A stretch of DNA of 64,000 bases from Callaeas wilsoni. Lineage: Eukaryota > Chordata > Aves > Passeriformes > Callaeidae. The notes beneath the pieces are model-generated. The model was not told where the DNA came from. It did no database searches and was given only the letters and a program-made list of their open reading frames with translations. Positions within the stretch are counted from its first letter, which is position 1. Each line of letters begins with the position of its first letter. The translations under genes and the position numbers were made by a program. Positions 23,001 to 38,000 of the stretch are shown here, piece after piece. The stretch spans positions 124,001 to 188,000 of the forward strand of contig VWPU01004623.1 in NCBI GenBank assembly GCA_013398955.1, read 5' to 3'.

Positions 23001-25965
23001 AAAGAACATCAAGTTGCTTTGATGTTCGGGTTCAGAGGGTGTAAACCTTCAGGCTGCCCATGTTACAAGAGGTCTTCATGCTTACGTATGTCGAATTAAT
23101 ATTAATTCGTAGAAAAGCAATACTGCTTGCTGTACAGCATTCTGTAACTAGCAGCTAAAACATTCCAGGGTATTCAGTAAGTAAATGCAGTGACAGCATC
23201 TGGTTATCACAGTAACAGTGATGTCAGAGTCACTAGCCTGAGGGCAGCTTCAGAGGGTAACTCTACAACGCTGGTGTGAGGCTTCTCCTTTTTCAGTGGG
23301 ATCCCTACATGTGGTCAGAGACAGGCTGAGGAATGATGGACTGTATATTACATTTTGCAGTTGTAAGACCTCCAATCCCAAATGTGTTTCATTGTCCACA
23401 CTAACACTGAGTTCTGCAGCCCAGGGTTTTATTGCCAGGCATGTTACCTATCTTTATTTGTCCATCCTTATCTGCTGGTCCCCTGGGAATAATTGACTTC
23501 ACATATATGCCACCATGACGCACACTGGTGTTAATTCCACCCTGCAAAACATGCCCACAGGTTAGAGTCTTCATATATCCTTCCTCTGGTAAAAATCAAA
23601 GCAACTTGCACATGCATTGCAAAGTAACTGCTTCAGAAATTATTTTCTTCTTTAAATATTGGAAAAAAGGAAAAGAGGATATTACTCCAAAACTCCATCT
23701 AGTTGTAATATACTTCTGTAGGCAGTTATTTTATTTTATTTACTCAGGAAAATGCAATGTATTTCTATGTGACTATATAAAAATATTTACTAAATGTTCA
23801 TAAATTTTTCCCTATGCTCACATAAAATGGTCTTGCATCTTTCAGTTATTCTCTAGCCCAGCTTCTGAGCTGTGCAATATCCATTCTGCAATTATTAATC
23901 TTTCAGACAATATATCAAGCAGGGACCAGAACTTGGGCACTGAGAGAAATTCCAGATTAACCTAAGAATCATGTTCTGCCCATCTACATCTCTTGGCCGA
24001 ATTCAGATTTAAAAAACCCAGCCCTTAATTTGTTCTGCAGGCAATGAGATGGCTGCTGCTTCCCATTCCATTTCAGCAAAGACTATAAAGATATCTCTGC
24101 CTGGAGGTGTAAATTCAACTTAAATGGCTAGGACCAGGAATTATCATCCAAATGTGGCAGACAGTTTTCGCTGCTGCCTTTTCTAGTCCTTCCTGACCAA
24201 ACTCTGCTTTCAGTGGTAGATCTTGCTCTCAAATTGAGTAAGGACAAAAAGGGTTTGTACTGCCATGTGCTTTATGCCAGAACACTTCTTTCACAGATTG
24301 TGTGGGTAAGAACCAGGGAATGAGCAGAGACAGTACTTTCATGCATTCTATGTCAATCAGTTAGACACTTAGGTTTAAAATGTGCCATGCTAAGAGTTTC
24401 TGTTATCAGCCTATCTTCTTTGTTCTCGGTTATGTAACAATTTGACAGACACAATGAAAGATTAACAGTAACACTTGCAGTCACGCTGATTCCAAAAGTC
24501 CCATCTTCTTTAACAAGCTCCACCGTAAAGATTTCCTTTGAGTTGGTTTCTGATGGAGATGGTAAGTGGGAAGAATCAGCTGCCTGTCTCAAAAATAAAA
24601 ACTTTAATGAGATTACAGCATCTCAGTTTAAAAAGAAAGGGGGGGAAAGAAAATTAAAAAAAAAAAAAAAGGAGGAGAGCGTTTCCAGAAGACATAGAGA
24701 GGGTTTCATCATGCTCTCACTGTAAACCTGGAGTGATACCATTTATATCCTTGATATTATTGGAAGCTTATGCTAATGCTACTCAAAATGCAATCTGTCT
24801 AAATGCACATAACCTGAGTATATATAGGGAGGATGTCTAAAAGTAGGAAATTAGACACAGAATGTTCTGTGACTGGTTTGAAAACTTAAAAGATAGCAAG
24901 AAAATAATCAAAATTTTGTCCCTCCACTGGAAAAGGAAGGAGAATTTTAAAAACATTTTGTAGAACAGTTTCCCCATTTATTCACATATTCCAGACATGT
25001 CTGTCATTTCGACATTTTCAATGTGATTTATTCCAAGGTTTTCTTTCTCCTTTCCTTCACAGTTACTTTCCCTTCTACATGTAGCTGGTATGTTGTTATA
25101 TATTGTGTGCTGGGTGTAACATTACTGAGCAATATCAAAATCTCAGTTACCTCTACATCCAGGCAATCAGCTGAAGGAACTGGAATCCTAGGGCCCAATT
25201 TTGGTGCTAAATTCCAGGAAAGAGTCTTCTCAGGTTCGTCTATATTTGTGTCCTGTTCTTTGGGGAGAGCTGTATGACAATCCTGAATCTTTTTTCTCCC
25301 ACTGTCTACACAAGAGATCTCAGATCCACTAGTGCTGTTTCCTCGTGATAGATTCTTTTCTTCATTTAATCCTTCTTCATACATGTCTGTAAAGCCATAC
25401 CAAAATAAGACATAGTTGAATACAAATAGCAAGTAAACTTAAAAAAAAAGTTGTTATAACCCAGAACAAGAGAACGAAGTAACTTCCTATTTCAACTGAT
25501 TGTGAAATCCCATCTATAAAATGAGTTAGCCACTGTAAAATGGAGCACTGATATTGTAAGAGTTCAGAAATGTGCTTCATCACTGCAGAGGACTATGACT
25601 CTCTGTCAGAGAAAAAAATGCCAAAATTTCTTTAGTGTTCAGCAAGGCAGCCCATAATAGATTTTTTCACACTGGTGTAGCAGAGACATCACATGATACC
25701 TACTAGAAGTCGACTATTTTAGCGTATGGTTGTTCTCAGTGGCAGTCAGTAGCAGGAACGTAGTACTACATCCCAGTGCCTAATAAATACGAGTGTCCTG
25801 AGTTAACTGCTAGCATCCCATGGCCAGCCCAGTCATTTGCCTTTATACCTTTGGGTTGAGAGATGATAAGCTCCACTTCATCGGGAGAGTTCTGTATGAT
25901 TTTAACTGCAGTATTAAATGAAACACCCTCCAGGCTAATATTGTTCACAGAGATGAGTCGTCCTC

Positions 25966-26027
<62 letters not shown>

Positions 26028-29000
26028 NAAAAAAAAAAAAAAAAAAAAAAAAAAAAGATAAAATAAGACAAAGCATGTCTAAATAAGGAAATAAATCCAG
26101 AGTAGCTAACTTTAAACTATGTAAGTATTTTAATTCTAATTGAAAACTAAGGAAAATGACCTGGTTTGATATTTCCAGCTCTGTCTGCAGGTCCCCCAGG
26201 GATAATTGAAGCGATAAAGATACCAAGGTCTAATTTGCCTACGTTTTCTCCTCCAATAATTACAAAACCTGCAAAAACGAGATATCATGAGCATGCAAAC
26301 ACTGGCAGTATTAGAAAAGATGAACCTTAGGAGCACAAAAGGCTCTTGCTCCAATGGCATAAGTTTTGTACATGATCTGAAGGATGGGGAGCTTTGATCT
26401 ACATGGCATCAAGGTCGTAACTTGAGAGAGCTTTAAACTTACATTATAATTAAAGTGTGCTGGTGACTTTGGTCACTATTTAGATATAATTTCCCACTAA
26501 CAATGCTTTCCTGGCTTGCTGCTTTTAAAGACTATAACTACTTTCTTGCAAGAGTCATGAACTAGGTGGACCTGCAGCATTTAACACCTGCAGGAGGGGA
26601 ATGGTATAAAAGCTCATTAGATAAATTTGGACATTATTCTACATCATGCAACCAGAAAAGCTGAGATGGGCCATGTAAAGTTTTGAAGTAAGATATCTAA
26701 GAAGATTAAATCTATTGTTAAGTAGTCCAATTTCACTATCCTAACTCTAAATATTGCAGAATATATTCTTCTCATTGGTATAATAGTTGGGTTTGAGATT
26801 AAGATATTACACACAGACTTGCACCGTTTATAATTTGATTTTTAGTTGTATTAATGGTCATCTGTGAAATTTGATGGTCCGAACTCATCCACAAGAACAG
26901 GATACAATATGATTAAGGTATTAGATAACAAAAACATTATCCAAGTAACAATCCAAAAGCTGAGAAACATTCATGTTAAGTTTGCGTAAACATTTTGCAT
27001 CCCCACAGACACTGTCTGTAAGGTCTAAGATAAATAGTATCAGTACACTTGTATTTCAGACACAAAACTAAAATCACGTTCCTTTCATTCTACTCTTAGC
27101 AGTTGGTTCCTTTGGTCTCTGTGGCCTTAGTTAATACTCTGAAAACATAATGGTCTAGATTTATGTGCTTAGTTCTTTTCAGTCCTGGAAGTTCTGAGTC
27201 CTTCACAAAGCCTGGTACTCTCACTCTATAAGAAGAACAAATGGAGTAAAGGAGTTTACAGTCTTGCCCAGCCTGAGTCAGCACGTATCACCGTTAGCAC
27301 CAGGATCTGATAGTCCCGGTAACAAACATAGCATTTGTGTTCCTTACTTACCAAACCCATTCTTAGGGTCACGTTTTAGGCTGACACAAATGATTTCTCT
27401 TTCTAGACCACTTAGCAAAACTTCCTTTTGGGTGGCTGGTGATCCAGGTGCTGCAGAAACAAAACAGCTAGAATAAATGTAGATTAATTCAGGGAGACAG
27501 TAGATTCATGCATTATGCAAAACTGGAGCTTCAAAAATTAATATTTTTTTGTCCTTGATTTCAACATTACTGTTACTTTTGAATCAGTATAACTCTGGAT
27601 AGAAGCTCAAACAGGTGTTCAGAAGTTTTCATTCTTTAGAAAAATCTACATACAGAGCTGTGTGAGCTCTTCCTTCAATGCTCCTTCCTGGGAGACTATA
27701 TATTTTTCTGCAATGTTTTTATTAAGATCAGAATATTTAAAGAGTCAGGCATGTAGTGCCCGTTGCACCTGAGGGTGATTTGGACACAAAATCTCCTATG
27801 GGCTCTATCCTTAGGCCCTGTGGGCCCCTTTGGCTCCGAAGGTGCAATCCAACAACACTGGTTGCAATGGTGACCTCTGTAGTGTTAACACTACTTAACA
27901 TTGTGCAATTGCCACAGTGTGTTTAAAGTACCGTTCTGATTTTAAAATGGACTAACCAAATAAGCATAGCTTCATACTCCATAGATTGGCTTCCCACATG
28001 TATGCAGTCTGGCTCTGATAGAAAATTAGGTATCCAGTTCTTATTCCAGGAAGTGTCATGCAATTGCCACAACAGAGGAAAGACCTGGAGCCTGCTGTCT
28101 CATGCATTATTTATTGAGTTGTAGATCTCAGTTGCAAACCGAACAATGACCTCTGAGCACAGGGATATTGCCCTGTGCAAGAGTCTCCGGGTGTACTGAA
28201 CTACATCTCTGTAGAGCACTAGGCACCATTATGATATCATTTATCAGGAAGTCCCTTACCACTGAACCTGATGAAAAGTGGGAGTTAAGGGCAAGAAAAC
28301 AGCTTGTCTTGCTAAACTCTGGATTATTTTCCAGGGCTAGAAGTAAAAAAGGATAGTCTTTAATCTGTAAGTAGAATATATGTTGGTCTCCTTCTATTGA
28401 AACAATAAATATGGAAGGGTGCTGTCTCTCTTTATGATCATTTTACTCACCACTGATTGTGTTCTGAGTTGAATGAATAGAGAGGAAGTCGTAACTCCTT
28501 TGCTTTCCATTCAAATTGATGTTTATTTCTGACTGGGATAGCCCTGATACAGATCTGTACGGCAGGAAAAGAAGACTGTGTTACAATAAAAAGTCAGCAG
28601 TGGTATTTATCACTCTTCATTGTCATTAGGCTGTCAGAGCCAAGCTGGGAATGCACAGGTTTATAGCCTTTCAATAAGTATTCTGAATTCTGGAACATAT
28701 TTCATTTTAGGGGCAAGGTAGTTTATCCTTGCCAGCATTTGCTTCCAAATAACAGCTACCATTAGACCACTCATGTCATGACCGATTTCCTCCTATGTTT
28801 TGCTCTGAGCTGACTGCAGGTATCAGGAAAACACAGAATAGCTTCACCATGATTCATTTAACCCTGCTGTCCATTTAGAAAAAAAACGTCTGAAAATTTT
28901 CCTGGTAGTTTATTTTCTCTTTGGCTCTATTCTAACTCTTAGTATTCTAAAAGGCACTAGAATTCATCAGAGGCCTTGAGACTGTGCAGTTATAGTAACC

Positions 29001-32000
29001 ACCTACACAGGTGAGTGTACCAAAACAAAGAGGGAGAAGTTCTTGCACTGTTCCCTATGATTTGCACGTTTGGACATGGTGGAATCAACTAGGTATTGAT
29101 CCCTGCATTCCTGATCAAAACCAGCTTCTGCTGTTTTTTTAGTTCACATACTGTAATTTCCAGAGAAAACACACAGACATTAAAGATTTCACATTTATCC
29201 TCCCTCATTTTTATACTTCCCCATAACCCAATTAGTGGTTTCTTCCCGAGTCTGGTACAAATTTAAATGTCACTCTTTTTCAAGTTCTTCTCTGTTAGTC
29301 TATTAACTTCCTGCCTGCATTTGCACTACTTGCTGGCACCATGGAGCCCTAGGCCTTTTGGTGTGACCACAATAAGAACTTTTTAAAAAAAATAGTTTAC
29401 GTCTGAGTCTTCTTACACACGTTCAGAGAACAAAAGGAAACCTACCTGCCAAGATTGCTTTTGTCTCTAGTCCTGTTGTTGGTTTCCACACTGAGGTTGT
29501 CACAAGATTTGCTCATCATCCCAGCAGAAAGGTTTTCCAGGTTTGCTCCGTAGAGCACATTCTCTGAGCGAGACAGTCTCTGAATAAGGGCAAGGTGTTC
29601 ACGCTGAGCTGCATATGCAGAATTTGATTTGTCTATTTCCACAAATTTACTGTCCTCTGAATAAGAAGCGAGAGAGGGGAAGAAGCAAAGACAAATGCAC
29701 TGATATTATCACATCTTTTTAAGCTCAAAGGAACTTTAAATAAAATTTTTTGAATATGCCAGAAATAAAGATTGACATTACAGATATTTGTTCTTGTATC
29801 CTTGAGGATACCTAGGCTTTGGAGTGAGTAGAAGGAGTATTCTTTCATAAAAAGTATGTGCTGCATTTATGTTTAATTTCTATGAATTATACTACAAATC
29901 CGCTTTCCACAAAGACAGATGAAATGTACAACCTTATATAATTTAAACCTGAATATTTCTGTAAAGTGTATTTTGTAAATGATTGGTATATGAGAAACAT
30001 CTGTCTTTCAGAGTCTGAATTATCCAGGTTGGTAGTTTCTTATCCTTCACAGGCCTTCCACTCCAGTGTATGTATATCTGAGAAGACAGGAACTCTAGTA
30101 ACACGTGCTCTCCAAAGTTCAGAGAGACCCCAAGGAACTGAGTGATTTGCACAAGTGAAGTCAAGTGGGAAACATCTTGGTGGCAACACTTGCTATCCAG
30201 TTTTCTACCTTTCTGTGGAATCTACTACTTCCTAAATGACACCTGGGCTCTGCTATATACAAATCTGTTCTCTCAAAAGACTTCATTTTTCTGAAACAAG
30301 ATGGTGCTGAAGGAGACATTAATTTATTTGGGTTCTTAATGGGTGGGCTGGTGAGGGGACTTGGAGGATGGAGAGACAGCAGGGAATTGGAAATGCATTG
30401 GAAAGTAAAACAAAAACTTGGCTTCATACAGGCTAGCATAAACATGAGCTTAAATTCTGCTGGTACATGACAGCAAAACTCCTGTGTGTTTTCCTAATAA
30501 ATGGTAGCCTGAATACGACTTTCTAGAACACTACTGTGCAGCATTAAATCTAGGTCCCCTCTTTCCTCAGTGACTTTGATCAGAGGCATTTCTTAAGGCA
30601 TCAGAAGGCTTAACTGTCCAGAGTATTAGCACAGCCTGGGAGTTGCCATGGTGATTCCGAAGTAGGGGGTTGCTATCAAGTTTTGAAGTGATGGTGACTT
30701 ATACATCTGAAGAGTGCATCAGAAGCAGAAGCGTGCAGAAAGAGCCTCATAATCTCTTACAGCCTCCCTGTGGTGGCAAAGGCAGCATTTTGAACTACTG
30801 TCTGTCATTGCCTTACTAAGCTTTTTTTCTGGGACAGCAAGCCCACACTGAACCCCAGAACCTGCGGTCACATGCCTTGTGTAAGTCTGGCTTGCTTCAG
30901 TGATTACAAGTGTACTTGTAATCAGCACTTGGGTTATAATTTTCTTAGTTCTCAATAATTTTATTCTGTCATATATGGACTGTAATAATTTTTTTTTAAG
31001 ATCAATTACCATAAGCAAATGTGACAAAAGAAACTGTAAGAAGCACTGTTAGCACTTATTTGAATGCAATAGAGCACAGTCCCACTAAATTGTGTTAGAA
31101 GCTATGGATGTCAAGCAACAAGCAGTGCCTTGAACCTAAATGCCTTCCCAGGGCCCTTTTCAATGGTAACAAATTTGTGCAAGAATTTCATCTTTCATGA
31201 AATAATTTTAGTAGTAAGGAGGCAATATATCAATCATCCTGTTACATGCCATGGTAGTATTTCTTGCCAACACTTTTAGGGTTTTACTGCAGAAAGGAGC
31301 ATGACACTTGATTCTCCTGCAGTGACTCACCAGGTCAAACACTCAGGGGTTGTAAACGGTCATGATTCTGTTCAAGGCAGTGGATGAGCTACTGGAAACT
31401 CATGTTGCTCCACTGAACTCAAGAGTGATGACAGTTGTCAGCTTAGGCTCTTATTTCTTATGTGCCTCAGTTTCCCCATAATAATCCTCATGCTGAGAAC
31501 TGTGGGTGAGACATGCTATGTACCTGCCTTGGGTTGAGCAGAATCTTGTTGTAGAAACTATGGAAAATCTGAATCCTGAGGAGGTACTAGTCATACCTTC
31601 CACAGACACGGCAAAATCTAAGATTAGAGCTGCTAGCAGCTATATAGTTAAGTGGGTATGACTCATGTGCCTTTGGTTTAGTGATTTCATCCTGGGACTG
31701 AACCATTGGGTTGCATCCCTGTCTTATGCAAAATAACTAAGTTCATCTCCAGCATGTCTGGGCACTATTATAGTTTTAATTTGTGTGGAACATTTTTCAG
31801 GTTACATTTGGGGTAGGTCTGATACATTCCTGCAGAATTCTCAGCAGCAGAATTCTCCTGAAGGGAAGTGAAATCATGCTCATTTCTTTTTTAAATCTGA
31901 GTTTAGCTACATAGTTGTTATCATCAGAGAACCCCTCTTCACACCTTGCACATGCCTACTCACATGCACATGCCAAATTAGACTTAATCAGACAAATTAG

Positions 32001-35000
32001 ACTCTTCTAACTTTCAGTGTAGTAGGAGACTTTTTTCTGACTGAAGCAGAATGAAACTTAGGTGGCAGGTTCTAATTCTCAGCTTTGGAGAATATACCTC
32101 ACCTAAAGCATAACCTTATCCTACGGCCCCAGTAACAAAAGTGCATTTATACCTCACCTGGTGAAGTTTGCCGAAGTTGCCTAGAATTCATCTGTGCATT
32201 GAATTTGTGCTGGGCAGAGCAGAGGTCCAGTAGGTATTTACATGTCTTCGCTGTATCAGTGAGGAAGGTGTGTTTCTTGCCACTGAAGCTGCTTTCAATC
32301 ATGAATTTTTTTCTCTGAAGAGGAGAAGAAAAGTACAGCTTGCTTCATATATATCAGTCATTACACTGAGTCACTGGCAGTTAATTTATATAATCTTGTT
32401 GGTTTGTTCAGTTGTATTTATGCCTGACTGCATCCCATTTGCGTGCAGTAAATGCCTGTTGTATATTCAGCACTTGTAAGCAAAGTGTCTGTCATTGGGG
32501 TTGTAACTCAGTTCTATATCAAAAGTCAAGAACTTTAGGACATTGAATGCATTGATAGCAGGTTGCTAAAACTGCACAATTTGGCCCTACGGATTGTTAA
32601 AATTATTAAACAAATTTAATGTGAAAAGGAACACATCTTCAAGGGGGAGAAGAACCATTTTTGGAGAGCAAACAAGCTGGCAAATGTGTGATCCAGTCTG
32701 ATACCTAAACTCTACGATAGTGCATTGATATACCTCTAATGTCAAAAATCCCATTTAGAAAGGGGTCACAATCTTGTCACCAGTACTAGTTTGTTAGCAG
32801 ACATCAATATACTGTGAGATGAGGATGGGAATAATGAGATTTGGAAAGTGGAAGACATGATCCAATGACCTGATGTAGGCAGAAAAACAGAAGAAAAGAG
32901 CAGTAAAGACAAGAGAGGAATGGATATGGAATATGCCATAGAGAGGTTTGGCATAGTCTCTGTAATAGTCAGCACTAGATTATTCCGTTTTATAGTAATT
33001 TGACTTTGGCCTCGGCATAAAAACTGCAGAACTATACGTCACAAAGAACACAGTATCTTCACATCCACATCCAGATCCGGCTTTGGTTTTAAACTCTTTT
33101 CAGAAAGGACTTGCCCATACAGAGTGACTCTAATTCTAGCTCTGAATGCAATAAATTTATCAAAGTGGCAGGAGGAAGGGCAGTAAAGTAGTAGAGTACA
33201 GAAGAGATTCAGTTAGTTCCAACTCACATGAGCTGAAATTCTCTCTGTTTCACGCCACTGGAATCTTAAACTGGCAATTCTTGTGTGATTTTTGTTCTCA
33301 TAGACGATGATGCCTTTGGCACAGATTCCCAGGATGATGTCCCCTTCTGTCCCTTTCTTCTCTTGGGACACACGATAGAATAACACTCCATATTCAGGAA
33401 GCTGCTGAGTCACCTTGTAGAGAAAAAGTGCTTTTGCCATGCATTACTCAAAAAGACTCATGGGAAGAAAAGTCAGGTAGATGGAGGAGAAAATGCTTTT
33501 GAGTGTCTGAGGAGGCAGCGTCTGCCTCTACTATCTAACCATGCAGGGGATATTCTGAGGAACTCACCCAGAGGCTCTGGGTGTTCATGCTTGTCTTTCC
33601 CCCTCCTGTACTTGGCCACAAAAGTGTTAAAATGTGACTCAGGCGCTTTACAGAACTATGGAATATGAGTAGGATTTACTGTCTGATCTGCAGACCAATA
33701 TGAGTTTATCCTAAAACCTTATATTTTCTTTCTGGGAAGCTATTGTAGCATCCCCAAATGACTTTTCAATTGTGAACAGAGATTTTCAGTGACCAAAATA
33801 AACCACTTTAAGAAGATCTGTTTTTCAGGAAGTAACCACAGTACAAATGTTCAGGTCCTGAAAAGTGGGGCATCTATAATCACTAGCTGAATCTGGGTTT
33901 TAATTTTTAATCCCTTTCATATTTGGAATTTACATGTTCTTGCCATGGGGTCTATCTTTCTCACTTTGTATGATGTGTTGGCTCCTTCTACAGACTTATT
34001 CAGTGAAACAGATACTAACAAAGCTGCTTTTCTTCATTGGATTTGCCACGCATGATGAGACTGTCATTAAGGCTAAGCTTCAATCTATTTCTTCAATTGC
34101 ACCGACAGTGTTAGATGAGGAAAAAATATAATTAAATAGCAACCGAACTAAAATGATGCTATAAATAAAAGTGTGTGGCACTGCAGCAAAATCACTACTG
34201 GTATTTATTCATTATCTAATCCCTGATATTTTTCATTTTATGGAAAGCAGAGAGGTTTGGGAAGAAAGAAATTAGCAGGAAAAAAGTTAAATCCCATATC
34301 ATCGTGACACTTTAGAGCCCTAGAGAAATAGTCAAGTGAGAAAATACTTCAGATAACTCCTTCCTCACTTCCAGAGTTCACAGATACTTTTAAACAAACA
34401 ATCACTACATGTTTAAAAAGTGGCTGAACAGCTGCTGTAATTTCAGAAGTAAAAAAAAGTGCTTATCTCATGTTTTATAATCTTCTGGAGCATAGATATG
34501 TTGGTAACATGTCAAAAATTTACATCAAGCCTTAGAACGCTGCAAATACACCAAAACGTGTTATAAAAACTCTCAGTGATAAGTGACAGCATCTACAGCA
34601 GAATGAAATTCTGAGGTTTTTGTTGACTATTCAAATTCTTTCACGGTATCTAAAATCCACTGTATCAGGCAAGAAGAAAATAGACAACGGTAAACAGAGA
34701 GGCTTTCTACCTCAAAATTAATAAATAGCATTTGGGGAATGGCAAGTTACCTTTAAAAATTCTAGTTCAGCTTCATCCTCAAATAGGGAGCGATTCATAC
34801 GATGTAATTTAGCAAGCTCTCGCTGTACATATGCCAGGGTCATTTTCTCTATTCGACTTGCTGGAACATAGTCTTCAACACGAAAATAGCTCTTTCCATG
34901 CATCTGTGGGGAAAGAAATGGAAAAAACAAAGAGACAGGACCCTTTTGTTCTTTCTTGACTTTTCTTTTTCATTGCATTTCATTTTCAGGGTGACCCATA

Positions 35001-38000
35001 TGCAGAAGTCACCCTGCTGCCATTTCCCAAAGGAAGGTGAGAACAGTGTGTGGTGTCCTGACAGCCAAATTGCCTCCTGCCCCTGTGCTCAGGCAGCTGC
35101 TCAAAGCACACACCACTTCTTTGAGCAGAGGAAAGAAAGGAGCTGGGCCTACAGGAGTGTCCTGCATTTAGAGCTGACAGCTAGAGCTGCATCAGTTCAA
35201 CCTACAATGGGACACCCATTGCCATGATGGATCTGACACATGGATCAGACCACTCCGAGTTCAATTAGCAGAGCTATACTGATCCACATGACTGAAGATA
35301 TGGATGCTTGAAAACTGGGACAGCTAGTTCAGATGTACAATCAGTGACCTCCCTGTCTTTGCAGCTTGTGGATCTGAGCCTACACATAAAACAGCTGTGA
35401 AGTGTTTTGAAGTGTTCATTTGCTTTTCTCTTCCCTATTTACTAATCTCTTAAAGCCCCTCTGCAAATCCAATCCGGGCCTATGTTAGAAACTTTCTACA
35501 GATTTTCTGGAGTTTCTAGGATATATTATCAATTGTGAAGGGCCTAGACTCTCTCATCATTCTGCCATATTTCCTGACCAATTCACCTAGCTCATTACTA
35601 CTCCATAATCTGGAAAATTCTGTGATTTTTAAAATTAAGTCTGAAGGACTTATCTGGAGGACTTAACTGAAGTTCTGTGCTATTCACATTTCCTCTTTAA
35701 ATGCTATGTGACAAACAAAAGCTGCAAAAGTTGTAGAGAGAGACCTCTGAGAAATACTGTATTATTTCTCCACACCTCAGAAGCATAATTGCCAAGCTCT
35801 GCCTGTAAAGCCAAAGCACCGAGTTTCAGGGCAGTCTCATCACTGCAATATAATCGCTCCTCCAAAATATCTTTACGAAGCTGCAGGTAAAACTGATGCC
35901 TTGTCAAGCCGTGCCTGGAAAAGAAAAGAGTTTAGAAACTCAGGGGGAGCTTTGAATGGTATCCCTAAATGCTACTGGTTTTCCTTCAGTCAGTAGAATT
36001 TTGCACTTACTGAATAACATTAAAGTGGTTGACAAAGAATTTTATCCTTAGAAAGAGTGTGAAATTAATGATGGACATTTTCTTCTTGGGTTGGTCATTC
36101 CAGCCATCTGGGGCCACTTTGTAGAGTTTGGTCTCCTCATCCAAAAAGAAGAATTCTTTACCTGAAATGAGAATTTTGGGTTCTGTGATAAACCTGGATA
36201 TACTTCAGCAGCTCAAAGTTCTGCTGTCTTCACAGAGTGCATCACTAGCAATAAAAAATAAGATGGATTAGGGATGTCAGCTGAGATTAACTTCTCTGTG
36301 TAATGATTTAACTTATTGCTCCTTTGATGGAGAACTTAGGACAGTATGTAATTTTGGATTACAAATGTTAGATGCTGGATTAGTATGGTATCTGTGAAAT
36401 CACTCAAGGATTCATGGGGCTTGCCTTCTGCTCCCCATTCAGGTTCTGCACCCCATTGTGATCCTCATGCCCTACACACAAGGTGTGCTTTTTCCCAGTG
36501 CCTCAGCTGTGCCTCCCATCGGAAGGGGACTAGGGAGATGACATAGCCAAACCTGTACTCCCACTTACATCTAGGAATAAACACAGGCAGCCTTTCTCAG
36601 TGCAGTGTTTCCTGGAATGTCTGGTGGAGCTGCATGGCTCAGTATTATTTGAGTGCAAGGCTGGGACACAGCCTTTTCTGCCTGGAAATATCAGCCAGTA
36701 ACGTGATGCACAGTCCTAGGGTAGACATGCTTTACATCAGTGCAATACAGTTTAAACCAACATACCTTACTTTTGCACAAGCTTTTATCTACTTCTACCT
36801 AAGAATCTTAAGGAATCTTACTGGAATTCATTGATAAAGTGACTACAGAGGCACTGAGGAACAGAGCTGTCACTGTACTTAACTGTCTCGTTACCTTTCA
36901 GGTAAGCCAAGCCAAAGTAGAAATGTTCCACCAAGTTTGCATACGCCACCACGGTATTGAAAACATCTCTTGCCTTGGTCTTGATGTCACATTGCACCTC
37001 AAGGCACTGGCCATTGAGTAGAATCACATTGAGATCCCTTTGGGACAAATAGGATTTCCCTTTTTTAGTCTAAGAACATGCAAGAAAGAATGAAGAATGA
37101 ATGCAAAGTACAAGCAATGCAAGTTCCACAGCATTTTATTACTGAGGCCCGCCAGCAGGCTGTCTCTATACAACCTGGTGGAATTGATCACAACAGCATG
37201 CTGCTCTCTGCCTCCCTTGTCATAAATTAATAGCACCAACATTTCTATTTTTTTTAAAACCCACAGAATCACAACAAAACAGCTGAGCATACCCAAACTC
37301 TCCAGTCACCAGGGTTATTCTAGATTTGGGGCTAATTCCAAATTCTCTTTGCTCTCATTTTTACTGCTGTCTCCTGTCAACTTTCTACCTTATCTTAATG
37401 AAAGGTAAAGGATGTGCTTGCAAGCTGGAGAATTCCCATACATTGGCACTAGATGTCATATAACAGATTTGCCGTATAGTCTTTGTCTCAAAACTCCTGG
37501 GCTAAAGTGAGCATTCTTAGCTGAGAAGGATAAAGTAAGCTTTTTTTGCACCAACAGAAATAACTAAATAGCACTAAGAATTAAATCACCTCCTTTCAAG
37601 CCTCAATACCTCTGCAGGAACCCTAACTTGTTTTGAGAGGAGAACATGGAAAGAACACTGGGTTGAGACTCAGGTGGTTCTTACAAAGAGTCCTGACTAA
37701 AATGTCACTAGATTAGTTCTAAATTCTTAATGTTCATACTTACCACAATTGATCCAGGCAGCTGTAAGGTCACTGGTGGTTCACTAGACAAAATAATAAA
37801 TTCTGGACCTGAAAACTGCAAGGAGGCAATTTTAAAATTTAGTAAATATCTCCTTAATGGAATGAAGATCCCAAACAGAAGTATCAGTGAAACCCATTTC
37901 TGTTGATCTGTGTGCTGTACGCAATTGACTTCAGTGTCTAATAAGGTACAAATGCTGACTGATGATTTCTCTGTTTGGCATCTCTCCTGTGTAGCCTCCA

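Noticed and set aside
25945..26226. 93-codon frame with a long poly-Phe run
   Set aside because: It is the translation of the 88-base homopolymer and its flanks, not a protein.
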